A stretch of 63,300 bases of DNA. Origin: CANKHA01 sp035699705. GTDB taxonomy: Bacteria > Pseudomonadota > Alphaproteobacteria > Rhizobiales > Xanthobacteraceae. This document shows, one piece after another, positions 17,214 through 25,676 of the stretch. A program made the position numbers and the translations under genes. The stretch covers positions 1 through 63,300 of the forward strand of contig DASSPI010000018.1 of NCBI GenBank assembly GCA_035699705.1. Reading direction: 5' to 3'. Position 1 is the first letter of the stretch; each line of letters opens with the position of its first letter. Below the pieces are notes generated by a model. The model searched no databases, had not been told where the DNA came from, and saw nothing but the letters and a program-made list of their open reading frames with translations.

Positions 17214-18292
17214 TGGCTGAGGCCCCCGGCCAAGGTCGGGAAATCGAGCGGACGGAATCCGTAATGCGACAGCCAGCGCGCGTCGGCTTCGAAGAATTGC
17301 CGCAGGTCGGGCATCCCGTATTTCAGCATGGCGATGCGGTCGATCCCCAAGCCCCAGGCGAAGCCTTGGTACTCGTCGGGATCGATGCCGCAATTGCGCA
17401 GCACATTGGGATGCACCATGCCGCAGCCCAAGATCTCCAGCCAGTCATTGCCTTCGCCGAAGCGGATCTCGCCCTTCTCGCGCCTGCACTGGATGTCGAC
17501 TTCCAGCGACGGCTCGGTGAAGGGAAAGAACGACGGGCGAAAGCGCATCTTCACCTGATCCACCTCGAAGAAGGCCTTGCAGAATTCCTCGAGGATCCAT
17601 TTCAGGTGGCCGAGATGCGCGCTCTTGTCGATCACCAGGCCTTCGACCTGATGGAACATCGGCGTATGGGTCTGGTCCGAGTCGCTGCGATAGGTGCGGC
17701 CCGGAATGATCACGCGGATCGGCGGCTTCTGCGCTTCCATGGTGCGGATCTGCACCGGCGAAGTATGCGTGCGCAGCAACAGCCGCGAGCCGTCGGGCTT
17801 CGGATTGAAATAGAAGGTGTCGTGCATTTCCCGCGCCGGATGGCCTTCGGGAAAATTCAGCTTGGTGAAATTATTGCCGTCGGTCTCGATATCGGGACCT
17901 TCCGCCACCGCAAAGCCCATGTCGGCGAAGATCGCGGTGAGCTCGTCGATCACCTGACTGATCGGATGCACGCGGCCGGCTTCGTTCGGAGCCTCGCGCA
18001 GCGGCAGCGTGACATCGACGGTTTCGGTATTCAGCCGCGCATTGAGCGCCGCGCTTTTGAGCGCTTCCCTGCGTTCGGCGATGGCGGCGGCGACGCGGTC
18101 CTTCAGATTGTTGATCGCGGCGCCCTTGGTGCGGCGCTCGTCCGGCGTCATGCCGCCGAGGGTCTTGAGCAGCGCCGAGACCGAGCCGCTTTTGCCCAGC
18201 GCGGCGACCCGCACCGCTTCCAGCGACGCTTCGTCGCCGGCCGCGGCGACGCCGCCCAGGATTTCCTGCTCCAGTTGCGTCAGGTCGGACAT
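17210..18292 (-). CDS. pheS: Phenylalanine--tRNA ligase alpha subunit
   Basis: Catalytic alpha subunit of PheRS, 360 residues. An N-terminal coiled-coil arm binds tRNA. The class II catalytic core carries GHPAREMHDTFYF, RTHTSPVQIRTM, YRSDSDQTHTPMFHQVEGL, GCGMVHPNVL and the motif 3 region GFAWGLGIDRIAMLKYG near the C-terminus. It lies downstream of rplT on the same strand, separated by a pair of REP-like hairpins, and is followed by the membrane protein, DUF559 and pheT genes with overlapping stops and starts. Confidence 0.97.
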   Translation of the reverse strand: MSDLTQLEQEILGGVAAAGDEASLEAVRVAALGKSGSVSALLKTLGGMTPDERRTKGAAINNLKDRVAAAIAERREALKSAALNARLNTETVDVTLPLREAPNEAGRVHPISQVIDELTAIFADMGFAVAEGPDIETDGNNFTKLNFPEGHPAREMHDTFYFNPKPDGSRLLLRTHTSPVQIRTMEAQKPPIRVIIPGRTYRSDSDQTHTPMFHQVEGLVIDKSAHLGHLKWILEEFCKAFFEVDQVKMRFRPSFFPFTEPSLEVDIQCRREKGEIRFGEGNDWLEILGCGMVHPNVLRNCGIDPDEYQGFAWGLGIDRIAMLKYGMPDLRQFFEADARWLSHYGFRPLDFPTLAGGLSQ

Positions 18293-18328
18293 GGCTTTTA
18301 TGAGCGGGGCCGAATTTTGTCTGTGGTC

Positions 18329-18409
18329 ATGGCCGGGCTTGTCCCGGCCATCCCGATCGGGGGAACGCTATGCGTCCCTTAGCGGGATGCGCGGGTCAAG
18401 CCCGCGCAT
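18329..18409. repeat. Pair of REP-like hairpins between rplT and pheS
   Basis: ATGGCCGGG...CCCGGCCAT (18329-18351) and ATGCGCGGG...CCCGCGCAT (18387-18409) are two perfect nine-base stems, 35 bases apart. They may stabilise the upstream ribosomal-protein mRNA or reduce read-through into pheS. The first stem matches the dnaK-dnaJ hairpin. Confidence 0.75.
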
Positions 18410-18424
18410 GACGAATGCAGGGGG

Positions 18425-18787
18425 TCAGGCCGCCGGCAGCGCGGCTTTCGCCTTCTCCACGATCGCCTGGAAAGCCGCCGGCTGGGTAATGGCGAGGTCC
18501 GACAGCACCTTGCGATCCACCGTCACGCCCGCCTTGGCGAGGCCGTCGATGAAACGGCTATAGGACAGGCCGAAGGGACGCACAGCCGCGTTCAATCGCT
18601 GGATCCAGAGCGCGCGGAAGGTGCGCTTGCGGCGCTTGCGGTCGCGATAGGCGTATTGGTTGGCCTTCTCCACCGCCTGCTTGGCGATGCGGATGGTATT
18701 CTTGCGGCGGCCGTAAAAACCCTTGGCGGCCTTCAGAACTTTCTTGTGTTTGGCGTGCGAGGTGACGCCGCGTTTAACGCGTGCCAT
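18425..18787 (-). CDS. rplT: 50S ribosomal protein L20
   Basis: A 120-residue, very basic ribosomal protein that binds 23S rRNA early in assembly and, in many bacteria, represses its own operon. The opening ARVKRGVTSHAKHKKVLKAAKGFYGRRKN and the later FRALWIQRLNAAVRPFGLSYSRFI are family signatures. It follows rpmI by 71 bases in the usual L35-L20 order. Confidence 0.98.
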   Translation of the reverse strand: MARVKRGVTSHAKHKKVLKAAKGFYGRRKNTIRIAKQAVEKANQYAYRDRKRRKRTFRALWIQRLNAAVRPFGLSYSRFIDGLAKAGVTVDRKVLSDLAITQPAAFQAIVEKAKAALPAA

Positions 18788-18858
18788 GGCTGATCTCCAT
18801 CAATCTCAAGAATAGGGGTTCGGTTCGGGCCGCCGTCCCGGCGGCCGGTCGCTGGCGA

Positions 18859-19059
18859 TCAGCCGTTGGGGAGAAAGAACTTTTTGATTTTCTCGCCGTC
18901 GGTCTTGAACATCACCGTCGTCCCGCGCAGCTGGCGGATCTGCTTCTTGGTCCGCTTGATCATGCCATGGCGCTTGCCCTGCTGGGCGAACATGACCTTG
19001 CCGGTCCCCGTGATCTTGAAGCGCTTTTTAGCGCCTGACTTGGTCTTCATCTTGGGCAT
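18859..19059 (-). CDS. rpmI: 50S ribosomal protein L35
   Basis: A 66-residue basic protein with the family pattern PKMKTKSGAKKRFKITGTGK at the N-terminus and KKFFLPNG at the end. It lies directly upstream of rplT. infC, normally immediately before rpmI, is here separated by about 680 bases and a convergent gene, so rpmI-rplT must have its own promoter in 19060-19320. Confidence 0.97.
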   Translation of the reverse strand: MPKMKTKSGAKKRFKITGTGKVMFAQQGKRHGMIKRTKKQIRQLRGTTVMFKTDGEKIKKFFLPNG

Positions 19060-19320
19060 TTGGCTCTCCTCTGCCGGCTGATCGGCAAGGCCAAAGGCCT
19101 TCGATCACCGGTCGGGTGCTCACGATTGAGCTTGCTCGGATTGAGCGTTCACGCCGCCACGGCAGCCCTTTAGCCGGTCGGCGAGAGGCCGCGGTTATGG
19201 CAGAGGAAGCCCGGAAAGACAAGGTTTTGGGAAACCATAATGTCCGGTTGCCGGAACGGCCCCGCGCAAGCCGTGCTAGGGCTGCGGCAAGATCCGCAAT
19301 GGGTCTCGTAAGGGAGGTCA

Positions 19321-19725
19321 ATGGTGCAGTCCAATCGCCGCTGCCGGCGCCTATTCCTCGCCTCCAGCCTCGCTGGTGGCTTGATTTTGGGCTGTGCCGG
19401 CGGCATCCCGGCCAAAGCTAAGACCCCGTTCGACGGCCCCTGGGCCGTCGTCATTATGACCGAGAAAGGCTCCTGCGACCCCGCCTACCGCTATGCGGTG
19501 GTGGTCGCGGACGGGAACGTCAGCTACGACGCCCGGGAAAGCAGCGGGTTGATCGCTATTTCCGGCAAAGTCGATGGCCGCGGGCAGGTGGCGGTGAACC
19601 TGCGCCGCGCCGAGCAACAGGCGAACGCCAGCGGCAGGCTGTCGCAAAACGGCGGCACCGGCACCTGGGCGGGTACGTCATCCACGGCGGTCTGTTCCGG
19701 ACGGTGGGAAGCCAAGCGCAACTAG
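19321..19725 (+). CDS. Small exported protein of unknown function
   Basis: A 134-residue protein with a probable Sec or lipoprotein-like signal: a basic start (VQSNRRCRRLF), a hydrophobic core and the sequence LILGCAGGIPAKA. The mature part opens KTPFDGPWAVVIMTEKGSCD and is rich in Gly, Ser and Ala, like small exported proteins common in Bradyrhizobium relatives. Two later cysteines may form a disulfide. ATG 19321 follows GGGAGG closely, supporting the start. It points towards infC and interrupts the infC-rpmI-rplT order. Confidence 0.7.
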   Translation: MVQSNRRCRRLFLASSLAGGLILGCAGGIPAKAKTPFDGPWAVVIMTEKGSCDPAYRYAVVVADGNVSYDARESSGLIAISGKVDGRGQVAVNLRRAEQQANASGRLSQNGGTGTWAGTSSTAVCSGRWEAKRN

Positions 19726-19743
19726 GTTTGGGCTGGCCCCGCG

Positions 19744-20283
19744 TCAGCGCGGCGCCAGCACCATGACCATCTGACGGCCTTCGAATTTTGCGTCCTGTTC
19801 CACCTTGGCGACTCCGGTGACGTCGTCCTTGATACGCGCTAGGAGCTGGGCGCCCAGCTCCTGGTGAGCCATTTCACGGCCGCGGAAGCGGCAGGTGATC
19901 TTGACCTTGTCGCCCTCCTCGAAGAAGCGGCGCATGGCGCGCATCTTCACGTCGTAATCATGGTCGTCGATCATCGGACGGACCTTGATCTCCTTGATTT
20001 CGACGACCTTTTGCTTTTTGCGGGCCTCGGCGGCCTTTTTCTGGGCCTGGTATTTGTATTTGCCGAAGTCGAGGATCTTGACGACCGGCGGCACCGAGTT
20101 GGGCGCGATCTCGACCAGATCAAGCCCGGCCTCCTGGGCCATGGCGATGGCTTTTTGAATATCGGTGGGGCCGTGGTTGTGGCCGGTTTGGTCGATCAGC
20201 TGGACCTCACGGACCCGGATCTCCTCGTTGATGCGCGGCCCATCTTTGGGCGCGGGCATCGGGCTTCTCATCGGACGACGAAT
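19744..20283 (-). CDS. infC: Translation initiation factor IF-3 with ATT start codon
   Basis: IF-3 binds the 30S subunit and proofreads start-codon choice. From the ATT at 20283 the protein is 179 residues, opening IRRPM then an RINEEIRVREVQLID-type N-terminal domain, with the C-terminal domain ending KFEGRQMVMVLAP. An AGGAG lies seven bases before the ATT (minus strand, 20295-20291), while the first downstream ATG (20271) would have a 19-base gap to it. Non-AUG starts on infC are a known device: IF-3 rejects them, so the protein limits its own synthesis. Confidence 0.93.
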   Translation of the reverse strand: MRRPMRSPMPAPKDGPRINEEIRVREVQLIDQTGHNHGPTDIQKAIAMAQEAGLDLVEIAPNSVPPVVKILDFGKYKYQAQKKAAEARKKQKVVEIKEIKVRPMIDDHDYDVKMRAMRRFFEEGDKVKITCRFRGREMAHQELGAQLLARIKDDVTGVAKVEQDAKFEGRQMVMVLAPR

Positions 20284-20290
20284 GACACAG

Positions 20291-20295
20291 CTCCT
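20291..20295 (-). promoter_or_regulatory. Ribosome binding site that fixes the infC ATT start
   Basis: AGGAG on the minus strand, seven bases upstream of ATT 20283. This spacing is optimal for the ATT and too long for the ATG at 20271. Confidence 0.8.
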
Positions 20296-20397
20296 GTGTT
20301 GTTACGATGGGCGAAATGTCGGGAGAAACCCGCCACAAGTCAACGTCAATACGCATCAAATACTGCCTTGTGAGCAGGACGTGACCGGCGGGTAACA

Positions 20398-21630
20398 CTA
20401 ACGATCGCGCGCGAGCAGGGCGGTATAGACCGCGCGGGTGGCAGATACCACGCTTTCCGGCGAAAACATGAATTGCGCGAACTGCCGGGCGCGCGCGGCC
20501 AGCGCCTGATAGGCGGTGTCGTCAAGAAGCAGCGCCGCTTCGATCGCGCCGGCCAGTTCCACCGGATGGCCCGGCCGCACCAGCCAGCCGGTGCGCAGCT
20601 CGTCCGGCATGCGCGGCGGCGCCAGCACATGCTCCGGCAAGATGCCGACCTGGGTGGTGATCACCGGCCGCGCCATGGCCTGTGCTTCCGCCACCGTGCG
20701 TCCGGTGACGGGCGATTCCAGCGCCGGCCGCACCACCAGATGGGCTGCCGCCAGGGCTGCGGGCATGTCGCGGAACAGCGCGGTGATGCGGAAGATCGGC
20801 TCCAGCCCGAGCTTGTTGATCCGCGCCATCAGCGCGCGGGTGTATGAGCGGTCGGTCTGGTCGTCTCCCGCCAGCACGTAGACGCAGCCGCGCAGCCCGC
20901 GGTCGGCCAGGACCGCCGCGGCCTCGACCAGCACATGCTGCCCGTTCGGCCGAGTGATCCGGCCTGGCACCAGGATGACCCGCTGGTCGCGTTGCACCCG
21001 CGCGGCGGCGCGGAAGGCCGTGAGCCGGCGCAGGTCGATGCCGGCGGGATCGAATACCCGCGTATCGACGCTGCGTGGCACCACCGCAACCCGCTCGGGC
21101 GGGATCCCGAAGCGCTCGATCGCGCGCCCGGCCGCAAAGGAGGAAGTGGCGACGATGCGGTCCCCGCGCGTCAGCGCGCCGGAGAAGAATGACCGTAAGC
21201 CACCGGAAGCCAGCGGCGCGTCGGGCATGGTGGTGACCAGCCAAACCGGCAGATTCGCGCTGGCGGAGAGCGCGCTCCAGGCCGCGCCGGCCCCATGCGC
21301 GTGGATGACGTCGATCCGCTCGGCGGAGATCAGCTTCTCCAGCATCGTCGCATTGCGGCGCAGCCGCAGCGGATTCATCGTGTCGTTGATCAGCGGAATC
21401 CATTCGCCGCCGGCCGTTTGCAATTTCCCCGCCAGCGCACCCGGCGCCCCGGCCACGAGGGCGCGCGCGCCGCTCTGCAACAGCCCGATCGCCGTCTCCA
21501 CCGCCACCCGTGCCGCCGGCTCGTCCCGCAGCGAAGGCACGATCTGCAGGATGGTGGCATTGGCGAGCGTGCGGGGGAGCGGCTTCTCCGCCGGCGAATG
21601 GGCTGCGAGGATGGAAGATCGGTCAGCCAT
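20398..21630 (-). CDS. Glycosyltransferase (GT-B fold, family 4-like)
   Basis: A 410-residue glycosyltransferase. After LQIVPSL, the N-terminal domain carries IDVIHAHGAGAAW; the C-terminal domain has VAVVPRSVDTRVFDP, ILVPGRITRPNGQHVLVEAA and a donor-binding region ALESPVTGRTVAEAQAMARPVI, the ExFGxxxxEAxA-like signature of GT4 enzymes. It probably adds a sugar to an envelope glycan or lipid, on the cytoplasmic side. I chose ATG 21630 because the upstream extension overlaps the divergent hydrolase gene and is low-complexity. Confidence 0.85.
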   Translation of the reverse strand: MADRSSILAAHSPAEKPLPRTLANATILQIVPSLRDEPAARVAVETAIGLLQSGARALVAGAPGALAGKLQTAGGEWIPLINDTMNPLRLRRNATMLEKLISAERIDVIHAHGAGAAWSALSASANLPVWLVTTMPDAPLASGGLRSFFSGALTRGDRIVATSSFAAGRAIERFGIPPERVAVVPRSVDTRVFDPAGIDLRRLTAFRAAARVQRDQRVILVPGRITRPNGQHVLVEAAAVLADRGLRGCVYVLAGDDQTDRSYTRALMARINKLGLEPIFRITALFRDMPAALAAAHLVVRPALESPVTGRTVAEAQAMARPVITTQVGILPEHVLAPPRMPDELRTGWLVRPGHPVELAGAIEAALLLDDTAYQALAARARQFAQFMFSPESVVSATRAVYTALLARDR

Positions 21631-21748
21631 GGCGCGGGTCCGCGTTGCGCTTGTCCTGCGACCCTCTTGCGTTCGGTGCGGGCTTGAGGCGAAACACGGC
21701 GATGCGGCGGCCCCGGTCCAACCAGCGGCGAATCGCGAAGGCGAGCGA

Positions 21749-22531
21749 ATGGATGATTGCCTGAAAACCGTGGAGATAGGAACTGGCGCTTCGGCCCGTG
21801 TCATCGCCGTGCGCCAGCGCGCGGGCGCCTCGCCGGGTCTGTTCTGGCTGGGGGGCTTCAAATCCGACATGCGCGGCTCCAAAGCCGAGGCGCTCGACCA
21901 ATGGGCGCAGGCACAGGGGCGGGCCTGCACCCGCTTCGACTATTCCGGCCACGGGGAATCGGGCGGCGCCTTCGTCGACGGCACGATCGGCCGCTGGCTG
22001 GAGGAAAGCCTCGAAGTCTTCACCGCCTGCTGTCAGGGGCCGCAGGTGATTGTCGGCTCGTCCATGGGCGGCTGGCTGGCGCTGCTGCTGGTGTGTGAAT
22101 TGCGCCGGCGGAAAAAAGCCGGCCGGCCCGTCAGGGCCTCGGTGAAGGGCCTCGTGCTGATCGCGCCGGCGGTGGATTTTACCGAGGAGCTGATGTGGAA
22201 GCGTTTTCCGGCGGCGGTGAAACGGGAGATCGAGGAGAAGGGGTTTTGGTCGCAGCCGTCCTCCTATTCGGACGAGCCCTATCCCATCACGCGGCGGTTG
22301 ATCGTCGAGGCGCGCGATCATCTGATGTTCGGCGATTTGATCGAGACCGGCTGTCCGGTGCGCATCCTGCAGGGCGTGCAGGACGAGGATGTGCCGTGGA
22401 ACCACACGGTGGAACTGGTGTCGCGCTTTGCCCGCGACGACGTGGTGCTCACGCTGGTCAAGGATGGCGACCATCGCCTGTCGCGGCCGGAAGATATCGA
22501 ACGGCTGTTGGCGGCGGTGGCGGAGTTCTGA
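21749..22531 (+). CDS. Alpha/beta hydrolase
   Basis: A 260-residue serine hydrolase. The nucleophile elbow is VGSSMGGWLA (about residue 98), the acid is in LQGVQDEDVPW and the His in KDGDHRLSRPEDI, completing the triad. The opening GLFWLGGFKSDMRGSKA and FDYSGHGESGG are typical of the branch of carboxylesterases common in alphaproteobacteria. ATG 21749 leaves 118 bases to the divergent glycosyltransferase gene. The decarboxylase pair follows 38 bases downstream, probably on the same transcript. Confidence 0.85.
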   Translation: MDDCLKTVEIGTGASARVIAVRQRAGASPGLFWLGGFKSDMRGSKAEALDQWAQAQGRACTRFDYSGHGESGGAFVDGTIGRWLEESLEVFTACCQGPQVIVGSSMGGWLALLLVCELRRRKKAGRPVRASVKGLVLIAPAVDFTEELMWKRFPAAVKREIEEKGFWSQPSSYSDEPYPITRRLIVEARDHLMFGDLIETGCPVRILQGVQDEDVPWNHTVELVSRFARDDVVLTLVKDGDHRLSRPEDIERLLAAVAEF

Positions 22532-22569
22532 TCGCTTGTGAGGTTGAGCGCGGCGGTTAAGATGAGCGC

Positions 22570-23112
22570 ATGAGCGAAACCGCCGCGCCGCCATCGCAGA
22601 CCGCGCCTGCCTTGCACGGCGAAGCCATTCTGCGGGAGGTCCGCGCCAGCGGAGTAGCTTACGTCCTGGCGCTGCCCGACCTCCACACCAGCAAGGGCCT
22701 GCTGCATCCGCTCACACGGTCGGGCGATCCGCCGATTATCCGCCTCGCGCGCGAGGACGAGGGCATCGGCATCGCGTCGGGACTATCCTATTGCGGCAAG
22801 CGCGCGCTGCTGATGATGCAATATACCGGCCTGCTGGATTCGGTGAACGCGCTGCGCGCGGTGTCGCTCGATTACCACTTGCCGCTCGCCATGATGGTCG
22901 GCCTGCTCGGCCATGATCCGGAAAAGCCGCCGCATGAATCGCCGCGCTACGGCGTGCGCGTCGTCACGCCGATTCTCGATGCCATGGGCGTAGAGCATCA
23001 TACGCTCTACGACGACCGCGACCTCGGCAAGATCCGCACCGCGATCGACCGCGCCTATGACGCGTCGAAGCCGGTCGCGATCCTGGTCGCGCGCAGCCCG
23101 GTGACGGCATGA
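22570..23112 (+). CDS. Thiamine-diphosphate decarboxylase subunit alpha (sulfopyruvate/phosphonopyruvate decarboxylase-like)
   Basis: A 180-residue PYR-domain subunit. It matches the N-terminal half of ThDP-dependent 2-oxoacid decarboxylases, with the conserved glutamate in LAREDEGIGIASGLSYCGKRALLMMQ, and resembles sulfopyruvate decarboxylase ComD and phosphonopyruvate decarboxylases. The next gene encodes the matching PP-domain half and overlaps it by four bases (ATGA), so the two form one enzyme. The true substrate, a 2-oxoacid with a polar group, is inferred only. Confidence 0.8.
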   Translation: MSETAAPPSQTAPALHGEAILREVRASGVAYVLALPDLHTSKGLLHPLTRSGDPPIIRLAREDEGIGIASGLSYCGKRALLMMQYTGLLDSVNALRAVSLDYHLPLAMMVGLLGHDPEKPPHESPRYGVRVVTPILDAMGVEHHTLYDDRDLGKIRTAIDRAYDASKPVAILVARSPVTA

Positions 23113-23675
23113 TCGCGCACGACGAAGCCCTCGAAATTCTCAAGCAGCATGTCGGCGAGGCAATCGTGATCGCGGTTTACGGCACCGCGGTGGACTGGCA
23201 CGCGCTGCGGCCGCATCCGCTGAATTACTTTTCCGTCGGCGCCATGGGGCTGGCCGCCTCGCATGGGCTGGGGCTCGCGCTCGGGCGTCCCGACAAGCGC
23301 GTGATCGTGCTCGACGGCGACGGCAGCCTGACCATGGCGCTCGGCACGCTGATCACCGTCGCCGGCGCGGCACCGAAAAATTTTGTGCATATCCTCTGGG
23401 AAAACGGCGTGTACCAGGCGAATGGCGGGCATCCGTTGCCCGCCCGCGGCGTCACCGATTACGCCGGCCTCGCGCTGGCGGCCGGTTATCGCGCGGCCTA
23501 CCGTTTCGATGACAAGGCCAATCTCGCGCAGCAGATCGGAAGCCTGTTGGCGGAAGAAGGCCCGGTCTTCGTCGACCTGAAGATCGATCCCGGGCCGGTG
23601 AAGAAGCGCGATTACAAACCGCTGCGCGCACAGGCGCTGCGCGACGCCTTCAAAGCGGCGCTGGCGCAAACCTAA
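23109..23675 (+). CDS. Thiamine-diphosphate decarboxylase subunit beta
   Basis: A 188-residue PP-domain subunit. The ThDP/Mg signature runs from LDGDGSLTMALGTL to ENGVYQANGGHP (GDG followed by N about 25 residues later). It resembles ComE and the C-terminal half of phosphonopyruvate decarboxylase. It overlaps the alpha subunit gene by four bases. Its 3' end overlaps the convergent queG gene by 26 bases. Confidence 0.82.
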   Translation: MIAHDEALEILKQHVGEAIVIAVYGTAVDWHALRPHPLNYFSVGAMGLAASHGLGLALGRPDKRVIVLDGDGSLTMALGTLITVAGAAPKNFVHILWENGVYQANGGHPLPARGVTDYAGLALAAGYRAAYRFDDKANLAQQIGSLLAEEGPVFVDLKIDPGPVKKRDYKPLRAQALRDAFKAALAQT

Positions 23676-24912
23676 GCGCGCCGGCCCATTCTTCCTTCAC
23701 GCTCGGATCGCTCTCACTCGTCCGCGCGGCAAGCGCGGCAAATTGATGACGCGGCAGCAGTCGCCCAAGCGCCCAGACCGCCGCGCCGCGCACCAGCGGC
23801 GAGGCGTCGTCTAGCAGCCGCTCGGCTTCCGCTGCGAGCGTAGCGTCGCCGGAATTGCCGATCGCGATCAGCACGTTGCGCAGGAAGCGGTCGCGCCCGA
23901 TGCGCTTGACCGGCGACTTGGAAAACAGCGCGCGGAAGTTGCCGTCGTCGAGCCGCGCCAGATCCGCCAGCCGCGGCGCGCGCAAATCATCGCGCGCGGA
24001 CAATTTCGCCTCGCGGCCCTGGCGGGCGAATTTGTTCCAGGGACAGACCGCCAGGCAGTCGTCGCAGCCATAGATGCGGTTGCCCATCAGCGGGCGGAGC
24101 TCGCGCGGGATCGGGCCCTTGTGCTCGATCGTCAGGTACGAAATGCAGCGCGTGGCATCGAGCCGATAGGGCTCGGGAAAAGCTGCGGTCGGACAAATGT
24201 CGAGGCAGGCCTGGCAGGTGCCGCAGCTGCCGGCTTCCGCCTGGTCCGCCGGCAGTTCCAGCGTGGTGAAGACCGCGCCGAGAAACAGCCAGGAGCCGAA
24301 CTCGCGCGAGAGAAGGTTGGTATGCTTGCCTTGCCAGCCCAAGCCGGCGCTGGCGGCCAGCGGCTTCTCCATCACCGCGGCGGTGTCGACGAACACTTTC
24401 ACCTCGCCGCCCGCCGTCGCGACCAGCCAGCGCGCCAGCGTCTTCAGCTTCTTCTTGATCAGCTCGTGATAATCCTCGCCGCGCGCATAGACCGAAATGC
24501 CGCCGCGGTCGCGTTGCGCGAGCACCGCGAGCGGATCTTCGTCCGGCCCGTAATTCAGCCCGAGCATGATGACGGAGCGCGCCTGCGGCCAGAACACCTG
24601 CGGGTTGCCGCGCCGCTCGGCGGTCGCCGCCATCCAATTCATGTCGCCGTGCAGGCCTTCGGCGATGAAGCGCGCCAGCCGCTCCTGCGCCTGCGGAATG
24701 GCGTCCGGACGCGTCACGCCGATCGCGTCGAAGCCCTGCTCGCGCGCCGCGCGCGCAAGCTCGGCCTTCAGTTTTTGTGGGTTTAGAAATCCAGATCCGC
24801 GTACGTCTTCGACGCCGGAATGCCTGGCATGGTGTCGGCCAGAATCGGCCGGAACGAGGGGCGGGACTTTACCCTCGCGTACCAGATCTTCGCGGCTTCG
24901 TCTTCGTTCCAC
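23650..24912 (-). CDS. queG: Epoxyqueuosine reductase
   Basis: Cobalamin- and Fe-S-dependent enzyme for the last step of queuosine synthesis in tRNA. It has the N-terminal domain (AREQGFDAIGVTRPDAIPQ, then GLHGDMNWMA), the double [4Fe-4S] ferredoxin region (GSCGTCQACLDICPTAAF and YGCDDCLAVCPWNKF) and a C-terminal HEAT-like stretch (LLDDASPLVRGAAVWALGRL). Homologues start near the LNPQKLKAEL segment (about 24775), but no ATG, GTG or TTG lies there. The first usable codon upstream is GTG 24912, deep inside the GST gene. The start is therefore uncertain. Confidence 0.9.
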   Translation of the reverse strand: MERRRSREDLVREGKVPPLVPADSGRHHARHSGVEDVRGSGFLNPQKLKAELARAAREQGFDAIGVTRPDAIPQAQERLARFIAEGLHGDMNWMAATAERRGNPQVFWPQARSVIMLGLNYGPDEDPLAVLAQRDRGGISVYARGEDYHELIKKKLKTLARWLVATAGGEVKVFVDTAAVMEKPLAASAGLGWQGKHTNLLSREFGSWLFLGAVFTTLELPADQAEAGSCGTCQACLDICPTAAFPEPYRLDATRCISYLTIEHKGPIPRELRPLMGNRIYGCDDCLAVCPWNKFARQGREAKLSARDDLRAPRLADLARLDDGNFRALFSKSPVKRIGRDRFLRNVLIAIGNSGDATLAAEAERLLDDASPLVRGAAVWALGRLLPRHQFAALAARTSESDPSVKEEWAGALRFAPAPL

Positions 24913-25475
24913 GGCACGTCGCCCAGATAGTCGACCGCGGACAGATGCGCCGCCGCGGCCAGATCAGCAAAGCTCAATTGGTTGCCGGCCAGCCAATCCC
25001 GCTCGCGCACCAGCCAGCCGATATAGGCCAGATGATAGCGGATATTGACCCGCGCCGCGCGAATGGCATCGGTATCCGGCGAGCCGCCGCCTTGCTCAGC
25101 CGGTATATAGCGCTTGTAGCAGCGCTCCATAACCAGTGGGCCGCTCACTTCCTCGAAGAACTTGTCGTTGAACCAGGCGGCCAGCCGCCGCACCTCGACG
25201 CGCCGCTCCGGCTCGGATGGCAGCAGGCGGCGGTCGCCGACGCCGTCTCCCTTGGTCTCGTCGAGATATTCCGCGATGATGGCGGCCCCGGGCACCGGCG
25301 GGCTGCCTTCATCCACCAGCACCGGGGTGGTGCCGGCGGGATTCAGCGTCAGGAAAGCTTCCCGCCGCTCCCACGTCTTCTCCTCCACGCAGCGCGCCTC
25401 GACGCCATATTCCTCGAGCAACAGGCGCACGAAGCGCGAATGCGGACAAAAGGGATGATGAAACAGCGTCAGCAT
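24783..25475 (-). CDS. Glutathione S-transferase family protein
   Basis: A 230-residue GST. The N-terminal thioredoxin-like domain begins MLTLFHHPFCPHSRFVRLLLEEYG with a CPHS motif; the cis-Pro region is NPAGTTPVLVDEG and the glutathione gamma-glutamyl site follows with GAAIIAEYLDE. The C-terminal helical domain ends LADTMPGIPASKTYADLDF. It is directly upstream of queG on the same strand and the two are probably co-transcribed. Substrate unknown. Confidence 0.88.
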   Translation of the reverse strand: MLTLFHHPFCPHSRFVRLLLEEYGVEARCVEEKTWERREAFLTLNPAGTTPVLVDEGSPPVPGAAIIAEYLDETKGDGVGDRRLLPSEPERRVEVRRLAAWFNDKFFEEVSGPLVMERCYKRYIPAEQGGGSPDTDAIRAARVNIRYHLAYIGWLVRERDWLAGNQLSFADLAAAAHLSAVDYLGDVPWNEDEAAKIWYARVKSRPSFRPILADTMPGIPASKTYADLDF

Positions 25476-25676
25476 GAGCCGGTGATGAAAATCTGGAGCA
25501 ATGCGGGTGTCAGTGTGGATTCAGTACGGATGAGCGAGGTAGGACAGGCGGGGAATCGGCGCAACCCCTAAAAACGCTGCGGGTATTCAGCAACCTGTGC
25601 AATCGCCACCTTTATCGTTGCCCCAGCCGCGCGGTTGCGCCACAAGCGAATCGCATCAAGGCCAGAGAATCTCCGC

